Part shown: positions 8,414 to 17,157 of the stretch, piece by piece
Layout: every line of letters begins with the position of its first letter
Position numbering within the stretch: the first letter of the stretch is position 1
Origin: Lysobacteraceae bacterium CU05-9
GTDB lineage: Bacteria; Pseudomonadota; Gammaproteobacteria; Xanthomonadales; Xanthomonadaceae
Length of the DNA stretch: 64,000 nucleotides
Assembly (NCBI GenBank): GCA_007556525.1
Contig: SWJS01000007.1
Location: 84,791 to 148,790 of the forward strand
Direction of reading: 5' to 3'
Made by a program: the position numbers and the translations under genes
Notes under the pieces: model-generated
The model's input: the letters and a program-made list of their open reading frames with translations, nothing else
The model's database searches: none
What the model was told of the DNA's origin: nothing

Positions 8414-10822
8414 ATGGTTCGAAATACTCTGTTTTTGGCCCTGACGAGTGTGCTCGTCAGCAACGTTTCAATTGCGCAGGATGCGCCAGCGCCGGAACCC
8501 GCGGCGAAGAAAGTCGGTCAGGTGATTGTCACGGGTACCCGTGTGCAGAATCGCACGGTTGCGGAGTCGTCCGCGCCCATCGACGTGATTTCACCCGCCG
8601 CTCTTGAAGCGACCGGTACAACCGAATTGGCCACTGCACTATCACGTGCGTTGCCATCCCTGAACTTCCCCCGCCCTGCAATTACCGACGGCACCGACGC
8701 TGTACGTCCAGCGCAACTGCGGGGGCTCGCGCCGGACCAAGTGTTGATTTTGATCAACGGCAAGAGAATGCACACCACCGCGATGTTGAACCTCAACGGT
8801 TCTCAAGGTCGCGGCTCGTCGCCGGCGGACTTAAATACCATTCCCATTGCCGCGGTTGAGCGTGTCGAAGTTCTGCGTGACGGCGCGTCGGCGCAATATG
8901 GTTCAGATGCCATCGCCGGCGTGGTCAACGTGGTCCTGAAAGGTTCGGGCTCAGGTGGCGGTGTTGGCTTACGCGTGGGTCAATATAAGGAAGGTGATGG
9001 TGACTCCGCGCAGTTGACCGGCGACAGCGGATTCCGCTTCGCTGATGGCCAAGGCACCGTCCATGTTGCTGCGCAGATCCTGCGCAATGACCAAACCAAC
9101 CGCGCCCGTGCATTCATCGGCCCACAGACTCCGACGTCCGCACCAACCGATCGTGTCGTGCAACGTTTCGGTGATCCTGAAATTCATCAAAATGCACTCT
9201 CCTACAGCGCGCGCTTCAACGTCAGCGAAGCCATGACCGGTTATTCCTTCGCGACGTTCGCCTATCGCAATGCGCTCTCGAACGGTTACTTCCGCCCGGC
9301 TGGCGATTCGCGCAACATTCCGTCAATTTATCCGAATGGCTTTTTGCCACAGATCCGTAATCGCACGAAAGATCAGACGATTGTATTTGGTGTCCGCGGC
9401 CAAACGATTGGCGACACCCGTTATGACGTGAGCTACAACCATGGTCGGTCGTACATCAGCTTCGGTGTCGAAAATTCCTTGAACCGTTCGATTGGTCCGA
9501 CGTCGCCGACTAAGTTTTTTGCGGGTGATCTCGATCTCAAACAAACCGTATTCAACATTGATCTGAGCAACCAGATCGGTATCGGACTGGAGCTTCCACT
9601 GTCCGTCGCATATGGCATTGAATATCGGACTGAGCGATTCGACCAAGGGCCAGGTGACGTTGCGTCTTACATCAACGGTGGTGTCAGAATCAACGGTGCG
9701 CCAGCGCCATCCGGATCGCAGGTTTATCCGGGCTTCCGTCCGTCGGATGCGGGGCAATTTTTCCGTCACTCCCATGCGGGATACATCGACTTGGAAGCGA
9801 ATCCATTCGATGCGTTGACGCTTGGCTTGGCAGGTCGATTCGAGAAGTTCAGCGACTTCGGCTCTACATCATCCGGAAAGCTTTCGGCCCGGTATGAGTT
9901 CTCCCCTGCCATTGCAATGCGCGGCACTTATTCGACAGGCTTCCGCGCACCGTCATTGCAGCAGCAGTATTTCCAATCGACATCGACGAACTTCATTTCC
10001 GTCGCCGGCGTGGGCTCGGTTCCGTTTGAGATCCGGACCTTCCGTGTCAACGATCCAGCTGCAATCGCGTTGGGTGCAGAGAAACTACGTCCGGAAGAAT
10101 CCAAGAATGCCTCGCTCGGTTTGGTGCTGCAAACGAATGGCGGTCTCTACGTGACACTCGATGCCTATCAGATCCAAGTCAAGGATCGCATCGTCCTGTC
10201 CGAAAACCTGACCTCCGCCGCAGTGCGGACGTACTTGAACACGCATGGCTTTCCGGATGTCGGTGGTGGGCGTTACTTCACGAACGCGATTGATACCACA
10301 ACGCGCGGGTTCGACATTGTCGGTACGTATCGCACGAAATTGGCTACGAGCTCCATCGACTGGACCGTCGGTTATAACCGGAACAAGACGTCGATTGATC
10401 GCATCGCCGCCAATCCGGCATCACTGATGGCGATTGATCCGAACGCGCTGCGTTTTGGCCGGACGGAAGTCGGTCGATTGGTTGTGGGTTCGCCGCGTGA
10501 CAAGTTCAGTGCGAACGCGATTTTCAGGACCGGTCCTTTCACCTTCAGTGCTATGGCGACACGCTACGGCGAGTTCACTGTCCGTGGTGCAACAACTGCG
10601 TTGGATCAAACCTTCTCGGCTAAGTGGCTCGGCGATTTGAGTGCTGGCTACAAGTTCGGCGCATTTGATTTCACCGTCGGCGCAGACAATGTCTTTGACA
10701 CGTATCCGGATGAAGTGATTTTGGCCAACTCCACAGGCGGTCAGCTGCCGTACTCGGGTTCCTCGCCGTTCGGATTTAACGGTGCCTTCTATTGGGCGAA
10801 GCTTGGTTACAGCTGGAAGTAA
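8414..10822 (+). CDS. TonB-dependent receptor, paralogue 1 of tandem pair
   Basis: An outer-membrane active-transport receptor of 802 residues. The start at 8414 is chosen because AGGAGAG precedes it and a signal peptide (MVRNTLFLALTSVLVSNVSIAQ) follows at once; the longer frame from 8351 would start inside the promoter. A TonB-box-like GQVIVTGTRV is followed by the plug domain (about 45-170, with QLRGLAPDQVLILINGKRMH and VEVLRDGASAQYGSDAIAG) and a beta barrel ending in AKLGYSWK. The plug class resembles the iron-complex/sugar receptors common in Xanthomonadaceae; the ligand is unknown. The next gene is a close paralogue, sharing many long identical stretches such as NPASLMAIDPNA. It has its own terminator. 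Confidence 0.92.
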   Translation: MVRNTLFLALTSVLVSNVSIAQDAPAPEPAAKKVGQVIVTGTRVQNRTVAESSAPIDVISPAALEATGTTELATALSRALPSLNFPRPAITDGTDAVRPAQLRGLAPDQVLILINGKRMHTTAMLNLNGSQGRGSSPADLNTIPIAAVERVEVLRDGASAQYGSDAIAGVVNVVLKGSGSGGGVGLRVGQYKEGDGDSAQLTGDSGFRFADGQGTVHVAAQILRNDQTNRARAFIGPQTPTSAPTDRVVQRFGDPEIHQNALSYSARFNVSEAMTGYSFATFAYRNALSNGYFRPAGDSRNIPSIYPNGFLPQIRNRTKDQTIVFGVRGQTIGDTRYDVSYNHGRSYISFGVENSLNRSIGPTSPTKFFAGDLDLKQTVFNIDLSNQIGIGLELPLSVAYGIEYRTERFDQGPGDVASYINGGVRINGAPAPSGSQVYPGFRPSDAGQFFRHSHAGYIDLEANPFDALTLGLAGRFEKFSDFGSTSSGKLSARYEFSPAIAMRGTYSTGFRAPSLQQQYFQSTSTNFISVAGVGSVPFEIRTFRVNDPAAIALGAEKLRPEESKNASLGLVLQTNGGLYVTLDAYQIQVKDRIVLSENLTSAAVRTYLNTHGFPDVGGGRYFTNAIDTTTRGFDIVGTYRTKLATSSIDWTVGYNRNKTSIDRIAANPASLMAIDPNALRFGRTEVGRLVVGSPRDKFSANAIFRTGPFTFSAMATRYGEFTVRGATTALDQTFSAKWLGDLSAGYKFGAFDFTVGADNVFDTYPDEVILANSTGGQLPYSGSSPFGFNGAFYWAKLGYSWK

Positions 10823-10846
10823 TCCCTTCGCACTTTGAAGCAGATG

Positions 10847-10871
10847 CGGCGGCCTACGGGTCGCCGTTTTT
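10847..10871 (+). terminator. Rho-independent terminator after receptor paralogue 1
   Basis: Stem CGGCGGCC / GGGTCGCCG closes on a UACG tetraloop and is followed by TTTTT. It lies 25 bases after the stop codon at 10822, so the two receptors are separate transcription units. Confidence 0.85.
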
Positions 10872-10925
10872 GTTGGCGTGATTTCCATCACGGGTCGCGC
10901 AAACCTGTAAGGTTTCGTGAAGTGG

Positions 10926-10954
10926 TTGACAATTTTTTGTTAGCAGGCTATCAG
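10926..10954 (+). promoter_or_regulatory. Sigma-70 promoter of the second TonB-dependent receptor
   Basis: TTGACA (10926-10931), a 17-base spacer, then TATCAG (10949-10954). This is the same architecture as the promoter of the paralogue at 8335-8363, including a near-identical -10, which suggests the duplication carried the promoter with it. Confidence 0.7.
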
Positions 10955-11004
10955 TGAGATGGGAGCGAAATTTTTCTGCACCGCAACAAGAAGGAGATTC
11001 AAGG

Positions 11005-13410
11005 ATGGTACGAACTACATTATTTGTCGCATTGGCGACGGCGTTGGTAAGCACCAGCGCATATGCGCAGACAGCGCCTGAAGAGAAGGCGCCGCAGAAA
11101 GTTGGTCAGGTGATCGTGACAGGTACGCGCGTTGCAAATCGCACCGTTGCAGAGTCAACCGCACCGATCGACATCATTACACCCGCAATGCTGGAATCCA
11201 CCGGCACGACTGAATTGGCGACCGCACTTGCGCGTACATTGCCTTCGTTGAACTTCCCGCGTCCAGCGATCACGGACGGTACTGACGCCGTGCGTCCTGC
11301 ACAGTTGCGTGGTCTGTCACCGGATCAGGTTTTGGTATTGATCAACGGCAAGCGCATGCATGGCACTGCTTTGGTAAACCTCAACGGTACGCAAGGCCGT
11401 GGCTCCTCGCCAGCCGATCTCAATACCATTCCGATGGCTGCCATTGAGCGCGTTGAAGTTCTCCGCGACGGGGCATCGGCGCAGTACGGCTCCGACGCAA
11501 TCGCAGGCGTGATCAATATCGTGCTCAAGGCGTCGGGCAGCGGCGGCAGCATTAACGCGCGCATGGGTACGATGAAGGAAGGCGACGGCGACAGCTATCA
11601 ATTGACCGGCAATGCCGGCACGAAATATAGCGATGGCCGCGGTACGATTCACGTTGCCGGCCAAGTGCTGCGCGCCGATCAAACGAACCGCGCACGCGCA
11701 TTCGTTGGTCCACAGACACCAACTTCAGCACCGACGGACCGAGTGGTGCAGCGTCAGGGCGATCCACAAATCGCGCAGTACGCCCTGTCCTTTAACAATC
11801 GTTTCCAATTGACCGACAACGCAAACTTCTATGCGTTCGGCAAAGTATCTCACCGTGACTCGCTATCGAATGGTTTCTACCGTCCTGCAGGTGATTCGCG
11901 CAACATTCCGGCGATTTATCCGCAAGGTTTCCTGCCGAAAATCCGCAACATCGCCAAGGATGAATCCTTGGTGGCGGGATTCCGCGGTAAGGTTTTCGGG
12001 GATACGCGTGCTGACCTGAGCTACAACTACGGCAACAGTGACCTGACGTTTGATATCGAAAATACGTTGAACCGCTCTTTGGGCCCAACCTCGCCGACAC
12101 AATTCTATGCCGGTAAGTTGGCCATCCGCCAACAAGTCGTGAATCTTGATATGGACACGACGTTCAATGTTGGCTGGGAGTATCCGTTGTCGTTCGCATA
12201 CGGTGCAGAATATCGCAAGGAAGAGTTCCGTGAAGGTGCGGGCGAGCAAGGTTCGTACATCAATGGCGGTGCGCTCTTAAACGGCGCTCCAACACCATCG
12301 GGCTCGCAAGTTTTCCCTGGCTTCCGTCCCGGAGATGCCGGCAAGTTCTCGCGTGACTCGAAGTCCGTCTACGTCGACGTCGAGGGCAACCCAATTTCCG
12401 CGCTGACGTTGGGTCTCGCGGGTCGTTATGAGAATTACAGCGATTTCGGAACCACGACATCGGGCAAGGCGTCAGCACGTTATGAGTTCTCGCCTGCGTT
12501 TGCACTGCGTGGCACGTATTCGACTGGCTTCCGTGCACCATCGTTGCAACAGCAATTTTTCCAATCGACATCGACTGGCTTCATCTCAGTTCCAAACGTC
12601 GGTACCGTGCCGTTTGAAATCCGCACGTTCCGTGTAAACGATCCGGCGGCGATGGCATTGGGTGCAGAACCACTGCGTGCTGAGAAGTCGAAGAACACAT
12701 CGCTGGGCGCTGTTTTCCAGACTAACGGTGGACTGTACATCACGGTTGACGCGTACCAAATCAAGATCAAGGACCGCATCGTGCTGTCCGAGAACTTGAC
12801 GTCTGCTGCAGTGCGCAATTATCTGACGACGCACGGCTTCCCGGATATCGGTGGCGGCCGTTACTTCACCAACGCGATCGATACAACGACGAAGGGTGTT
12901 GACGTTGTCGGCACCTACCGCACGACGATGGCCGCCAGCACGATCGACTGGACTGCGGGTTACAACCGTAACAAGACAACGATTGACCGCATCGCTGCGA
13001 ACCCTGCATCGCTGATGGCGATTGATCCGAACGCAGTCCGTTTCGGACGTCAGGAAACGTCGCGCTTGATCGAAGGCTCACCGAAGGACAAGGTGATGTT
13101 GAACGGCCTGTACCGTCATGGACCTTTCAGCTTGAACGCAACTGCAACCCGTTATGGTGAGTTCACGGTGAAGGGCTCGACTGCAGCGCTGGATCAAACC
13201 TACGGTGCGAAGTGGGTCGGTGATCTGTCGGCATCGTACCGTGCAGGTGGCTGGGAGTTCACGTTGGGTAGCGACAACATCACGGACACCTATCCGGATG
13301 AAGTGATTTTCGCGAACTCCTCAGGTGGTCAGCTCCCTTACTCCACCTCGGCGCCGTTTGGTTACAACGGTTCGTTCTACTACGTGAAAGTTGGATATAG
13401 CTGGAAGTAA
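11005..13410 (+). CDS. TonB-dependent receptor, paralogue 2 of tandem pair
   Basis: An outer-membrane receptor of 801 residues. The ATG at 11005 follows AAGGA-type ribosome-binding sequence, and the signal peptide is MVRTTLFVALATALVSTSAYAQ. The order is as in paralogue 1: TonB-box-like GQVIVTGTRV, plug (VLVLINGKRMHG, VEVLRDGASAQYGSDAIAG), barrel, and a terminal strand YVKVGYSWK. The two proteins align almost end to end; differences cluster in barrel segments likely to be loops (for example QGDPQIAQYALSFNN here against FGDPEIHQNALSYSA), as expected if the copies have diverged in ligand. The strong terminator after it and the promoter before it make it monocistronic. Confidence 0.92.
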   Translation: MVRTTLFVALATALVSTSAYAQTAPEEKAPQKVGQVIVTGTRVANRTVAESTAPIDIITPAMLESTGTTELATALARTLPSLNFPRPAITDGTDAVRPAQLRGLSPDQVLVLINGKRMHGTALVNLNGTQGRGSSPADLNTIPMAAIERVEVLRDGASAQYGSDAIAGVINIVLKASGSGGSINARMGTMKEGDGDSYQLTGNAGTKYSDGRGTIHVAGQVLRADQTNRARAFVGPQTPTSAPTDRVVQRQGDPQIAQYALSFNNRFQLTDNANFYAFGKVSHRDSLSNGFYRPAGDSRNIPAIYPQGFLPKIRNIAKDESLVAGFRGKVFGDTRADLSYNYGNSDLTFDIENTLNRSLGPTSPTQFYAGKLAIRQQVVNLDMDTTFNVGWEYPLSFAYGAEYRKEEFREGAGEQGSYINGGALLNGAPTPSGSQVFPGFRPGDAGKFSRDSKSVYVDVEGNPISALTLGLAGRYENYSDFGTTTSGKASARYEFSPAFALRGTYSTGFRAPSLQQQFFQSTSTGFISVPNVGTVPFEIRTFRVNDPAAMALGAEPLRAEKSKNTSLGAVFQTNGGLYITVDAYQIKIKDRIVLSENLTSAAVRNYLTTHGFPDIGGGRYFTNAIDTTTKGVDVVGTYRTTMAASTIDWTAGYNRNKTTIDRIAANPASLMAIDPNAVRFGRQETSRLIEGSPKDKVMLNGLYRHGPFSLNATATRYGEFTVKGSTAALDQTYGAKWVGDLSASYRAGGWEFTLGSDNITDTYPDEVIFANSSGGQLPYSTSAPFGYNGSFYYVKVGYSWK

Positions 13411-13430
13411 GTCGAACGGGATGTTCAAGG

Positions 13431-13456
13431 ACGGCGGCCCCAGGGCCGCCGTTTCT
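13431..13456 (+). terminator. Rho-independent terminator after receptor paralogue 2
   Basis: A perfect 10-base inverted repeat, ACGGCGGCCC and GGGCCGCCGT, with the last T of the stem running into TTCT. It lies 20 bases after the receptor stop. The opposite strand has no U tract, so it mainly serves the plus strand; the convergent esterase gene ends within it. Confidence 0.8.
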
Positions 13457-14364
13457 CATGGTTTCAACAAAAACTCCAGCGGCACATTAAGTCTCTTATT
13501 CCACGATGTTTCGTCGTGGGCCGCGCCTTCAAACTTGCGAGTGATCCAATTCGAGCCTTGCGTGTAGCCCTTTGCTTGCATCACTTGATCCATTTGAATT
13601 TGGTATGGCCCGTACGGCGCATCGATCGTCTCCGTGCCGTAATCGAAGTAGATGCGATGGGTCTTGGGGCTTGGTAAATTTTTTCGCAAGTATTTGATCA
13701 TTGCACCGTCGCCAACCGGCCAGTGCGTGGAGACCGCTGCAACCGCACCGAACACATCCGGATAATCAGCAATGGCGTACAGGGAGATCAGGCCACCCAT
13801 CGATGATCCCATCATGTAAGTGCTTTCACGATTGGACTGCGTCCGGTAATGCGAATCGATGAAGGGCTTGAGTTCCTTGACGATGAACTTCAGATACTCA
13901 TCGCTGAGGATTTGATCTTTCATCACCGCAGGTCGGTCCGGCAACACTTGAATCGATACACCCTCGACCGCCTTGCGTGGCATGTACTCTTCGAAGCGCT
14001 TATCCGTTTGATCAATGCCAACGACGATGGCGCTGCGGACTTTGCCTTCCTTGATGAGCTTGGTCATGACGTCATCAACTTCCCATGACTGTTGGTTCCA
14101 GGTGGTGCTGGCGTCCCAGAGATTTTTGCCATCATGCATGTAGATGACAGGAAACCGTTTGTTGACGTCGCTGAAGTAATCCGCTGGCAGCCAGACCTGT
14201 ACATTGCGTTTCTCAACGAACTTCGATGGAAACAACGGATAAGGATCGAGCTTGCCGACGATACCCGGTGGTTGCTCGCCCGCAATCGGTGCCATGTAAT
14301 CTCCCTGAATCATCGGCGTGCACGCGGAGAGAGTCAGTATCAGGGGCAAAAATAACTTTTTCAT
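13456..14364 (-). CDS. Secreted lipoprotein esterase, alpha/beta hydrolase (esterase D / Fes-like family)
   Basis: From the ATG at 14364 the protein has 302 residues and a lipoprotein signal, MKKLFLPLILTLSAC, with the lipobox LSAC (Cys15). This start is preferred over the frame opening at 14511, which would bury the signal. The body matches the putative-esterase family (PF00756 type): MHDGKNLWD near 76-84, a nucleophile elbow GSSMGG with Ser188, a likely acid Asp241 in FDYGTETID, and His283 in GAAHDE. This family includes siderophore esterases (Fes, IroE), acyltransferases and S-formylglutathione hydrolase. The context (two receptors before it, PhyH and GH13 genes divergent from it) suggests it cleaves an ester in a ligand taken up at the cell surface. 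That is inference. Confidence 0.85.
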   Translation of the reverse strand: MKKLFLPLILTLSACTPMIQGDYMAPIAGEQPPGIVGKLDPYPLFPSKFVEKRNVQVWLPADYFSDVNKRFPVIYMHDGKNLWDASTTWNQQSWEVDDVMTKLIKEGKVRSAIVVGIDQTDKRFEEYMPRKAVEGVSIQVLPDRPAVMKDQILSDEYLKFIVKELKPFIDSHYRTQSNRESTYMMGSSMGGLISLYAIADYPDVFGAVAAVSTHWPVGDGAMIKYLRKNLPSPKTHRIYFDYGTETIDAPYGPYQIQMDQVMQAKGYTQGSNWITRKFEGAAHDETSWNKRLNVPLEFLLKP

Positions 14365-14400
14365 GGTTGAACCTGCGGGCGGTAGAGCTAACATAATGAC

Positions 14401-15204
14401 ATGGTCGACATAAATTCTCCGTATCCGATTACCGCCGAACACGTTGAGCAATTTACGCGGGATGGCTTCATCCAATTGCGCAATGTGCTGAGCGCCGAAA
14501 CCTTGCAGCATTACGGCGAGGTCATTACGCGTAAGACAATCGAGCTAAACACGCAGACTGTACCAATGGAGGAACGCAGTACTTATGACAGGGCATTTTT
14601 GCAGGTCATGAATTTGTGGCGCGAAGATGCGACCGTTAAAGATTTCGTATTAGGTCAGCGTCTAGGACAAATTGCGGCTGCGTTGCTCGGCGTCCGCGGC
14701 GTGCGGCTCTACCACGATCAATCGCTGTACAAAGAACCGGGCGGTGGCATCACGCCTGCCCATGCGGATCAATACTACTGGCCACTTGCCTCGGACCGCA
14801 CGGTCACTGCATGGATCCCTTTGCAAAAGGTGCCCATGAACATGGGTCCACTCGCATTTTTTGCAGGGAGCCAAGGTGTCGAATTCGGTCGAGATCTCGG
14901 CATCTCCGACGAAAGCGAACGCGCGATCACGGCGAACATGGAAGCTTCCGGTTTCGAAATCATCAACGAGCCATTCGATCTGGGCGATGTGAGCTTTCAC
15001 CTTGGATGGACATTCCACCGTGCGGGTCCAAACATATCGGAGACGCCACGGTCCGTGATGACCATCATCTACATGGATGAGGACATGGTTCTGAAATATC
15101 CCGAAAATCATATGCAGGTTAATGACTGGAACGCGTGGTGCCCCGGCGCAGAAGTCGGTGAGATCATCCATACGGAATTAAACCCAGTGATTTACTCAGC
15201 ATGA
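14401..15204 (+). CDS. Phytanoyl-CoA dioxygenase family protein (Fe(II)/2-oxoglutarate oxygenase)
   Basis: A 267-residue cytoplasmic enzyme of the PhyH-like family. The iron triad is visible as His121-x-Asp123 (PAHADQYYW) and distal His206 (WTFHRAGPN), with Arg217 a good candidate for binding 2-oxoglutarate. Such enzymes hydroxylate a substrate using O2 and 2-oxoglutarate; small-molecule PhyH proteins act on lipids, amino acids or natural products, and the substrate is not evident. It is divergent from the esterase (36 bases between starts) and overlaps the GH13 gene by ATGA at 15201-15204, so the two are translationally coupled. No clear ribosome-binding site precedes the ATG at 14401. Confidence 0.88.
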   Translation: MVDINSPYPITAEHVEQFTRDGFIQLRNVLSAETLQHYGEVITRKTIELNTQTVPMEERSTYDRAFLQVMNLWREDATVKDFVLGQRLGQIAAALLGVRGVRLYHDQSLYKEPGGGITPAHADQYYWPLASDRTVTAWIPLQKVPMNMGPLAFFAGSQGVEFGRDLGISDESERAITANMEASGFEIINEPFDLGDVSFHLGWTFHRAGPNISETPRSVMTIIYMDEDMVLKYPENHMQVNDWNAWCPGAEVGEIIHTELNPVIYSA

Positions 15205-16688
15205 TCAAGCGCATTCTATTTGCAACGCTTCTCGCGTTGAATGCACTGAACGCCAATGCATGGGAACGATTGTCATCATTCAAGGATGAAGCGATTTACC
15301 ACATTTTCTTCCGCAGTTTCGCGGACAGTAATGGTGACCGTATTGGTGACTTGAATGGACTGACTTCGAAGTTGGATTACATCAAGTCGCTTGGGATGAC
15401 ATCAATACTGCTTACGCCGATTCTGCCATCGCCTTTTTATCACAATTACTTTCCGACGGATTTTTACGGAATCGAGAAGTCATACGGAACTCGTGGGGAT
15501 TATCTGAAGTTCTTGCGTGAGGCACACAAGCGCGGCTTGAAAGTGTATCTGGATATCGAAATTCAGTATGTCGGTGAAGGTCATCCGTGGTGGACCAAGA
15601 ACTCAAACCATTTGCTTCGACGCAACCACGTGGTGGAACCATTTCTGACGCAAGCCAAATGGGAAAGCTATGACGGTACCTGGCATGGAATCGCGATGAT
15701 CGACCTTTCGCGCCCGCAAACGCAGCGCGAAATCGAAAGGGCGATGTTGTTTTGGGCGGATCCACACGGCGACGGAAGCGGTCGTGACGGTGCGGATGGT
15801 TTTCGCATCGATCACATGATGGATGATTTGGACAATAAAGGCGTGACCAAAAACCTATTCGCCAACTTGTGGCAACCGATCTTCACAAAGTTGCGTGCGC
15901 TGAATCCGGAGTTTCGCATCATCGGCGAGCAGAGTGATTGGGGCTATGGCAAGGACTGGCTAACCCGTGGCGATGTCGATGCCGTGTTTGCGTTTCCGTT
16001 ACGCGGTGCGATTTTGAAACTTGATCGCGATGGAATCATCAAGGCTCTCCGCGAAACGGCCACGAACACACCTGCAGGAAAGCACCAAATTACGTTTCTC
16101 GAAAATCATGATACAGACCGCCTGATGTCATCATTGGACAACGATGCGCGCAAAGTGAAGTTGGCAACCATCATCATGCTGTTCTCACCGGGTACACCCC
16201 TTCTCTATTACGGCGAAGAAATCGGCATGCGCGGAGTAACGCGCAAAGGGACGTTGTCTGATGGCGCCCATGTCCCACTACGCGAAGCCATGCGCTGGAA
16301 TTCGAGCGAAACATCGGGTGGAGCGGCAACTTGGTACCGCGGCGACAGGCTTTCCTGGGATACGCGATACAACCGCAGCCGAGACGGCGTGTCGGTCGAA
16401 GAACAATCTCGAAAGCCCCTCAGTTTGCTCAACTGGCATCGCGCATTTCTGAAGATGCGTAACGAACGTGCGGAGCTACGTCGCGGAGAACTTCGTATCG
16501 AATGTCAGAAAACGCCAGGGCTGCTGTGCATCGAGCGGTCATGGGATGGTCAACGTAGCACGCTGATCGCGAACTTAGGTGATCAACCGATCGACTTGAG
16601 AAAGACCCGCGTTGACATGACAAGTGCGAAGCCGCCAGTCGTGTTGCCTCCTCTGGGTTTCACTACCGTGCACACCCAGATTAACTAA
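15201..16688 (+). CDS. Secreted GH13-family glycoside hydrolase (alpha-amylase-like) with atypical region I
   Basis: A 495-residue protein with a signal peptide (MIKRILFATLLALNALNANA). The GH13 barrel is clear: YHIFFRSFADSNGDRIGDL near the N-terminus; nucleophile Asp204 in GFRIDH; acid/base Glu243 in IIGEQSDW; transition-state Asp304 in FLENHDTDR; and a small C-terminal beta domain. The region that should read D-x-V-x-N-H reads DIEIQY (118-123), so the usual Asn and His are replaced by Gln and Tyr; the conserved His normally binds sugar at subsite -1. The enzyme may therefore have an unusual substrate or linkage, or weak activity. The gene overlaps the PhyH gene by 4 bases and converges on mgtC with stop codons overlapping. 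It probably works in the periplasm or outside the cell. Confidence 0.9.
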   Translation: MIKRILFATLLALNALNANAWERLSSFKDEAIYHIFFRSFADSNGDRIGDLNGLTSKLDYIKSLGMTSILLTPILPSPFYHNYFPTDFYGIEKSYGTRGDYLKFLREAHKRGLKVYLDIEIQYVGEGHPWWTKNSNHLLRRNHVVEPFLTQAKWESYDGTWHGIAMIDLSRPQTQREIERAMLFWADPHGDGSGRDGADGFRIDHMMDDLDNKGVTKNLFANLWQPIFTKLRALNPEFRIIGEQSDWGYGKDWLTRGDVDAVFAFPLRGAILKLDRDGIIKALRETATNTPAGKHQITFLENHDTDRLMSSLDNDARKVKLATIIMLFSPGTPLLYYGEEIGMRGVTRKGTLSDGAHVPLREAMRWNSSETSGGAATWYRGDRLSWDTRYNRSRDGVSVEEQSRKPLSLLNWHRAFLKMRNERAELRRGELRIECQKTPGLLCIERSWDGQRSTLIANLGDQPIDLRKTRVDMTSAKPPVVLPPLGFTTVHTQIN

Positions 16689-17152
16689 ACTTCCGTCTTG
16701 CTTCCGATTTCGAGTTTCACGAGAACCACGAGTGTGATCAACGTGAAAACCACTGCCATCGCCGCCACACCCCAGTAGCCCAAACCGACGGTAACGCCAA
16801 CCGCTGCGGTCATCCAGATGCCGGCCGCAGTCGTGAGTCCCTTGATGTCATGCTCCGCCGAGATTTTCAGGATTGCGCCGCCACCGATGAAGCCGATGCC
16901 GGTCGCGAGCCCTTGAATGATGCGCGAGAGCTCGTCCGAGCCCATGCCAAACTCTTCAGCACCCATGATAAACAGCGCCGCTCCCATCGCCACAAGCATA
17001 TGAGTTCGCAAACCCGCAGGCTTGCCGACGTGCTCACGCTGGAAACCGATCGCACCGCCTAGAATCATCGCAGCGAGCAATCGAAAACAGATCCTTCCGA
17101 TCTCCGCAGAGTCCGGAAGTCCATGCCAAAATTCACCGACAAAAGAATCCAT
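16685..17152 (-). CDS. MgtC/SapB family membrane protein
   Basis: A 155-residue inner-membrane protein with four to five hydrophobic segments and the family core GGAIGFQREHVGKPAGLRTHM (about 32-52), then GLATGIGFIGGGAILK. MgtC in Salmonella inhibits the F-ATPase and supports growth in low Mg2+ and in macrophages; short homologues like this one lack the C-terminal ACT-like domain, and their job is less clear. It follows adh on the minus strand by only 5 bases, so they are probably co-transcribed. The stop codon overlaps that of the convergent GH13 gene. Confidence 0.88.
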   Translation of the reverse strand: MDSFVGEFWHGLPDSAEIGRICFRLLAAMILGGAIGFQREHVGKPAGLRTHMLVAMGAALFIMGAEEFGMGSDELSRIIQGLATGIGFIGGGAILKISAEHDIKGLTTAAGIWMTAAVGVTVGLGYWGVAAMAVVFTLITLVVLVKLEIGSKTEV

Positions 17153-17157
17153 GGCCG

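Noticed and set aside
13456..14511. Esterase start at 14511
   Set aside because: The extra 49 residues would bury a clean lipoprotein signal and overlap the divergent PhyH start.
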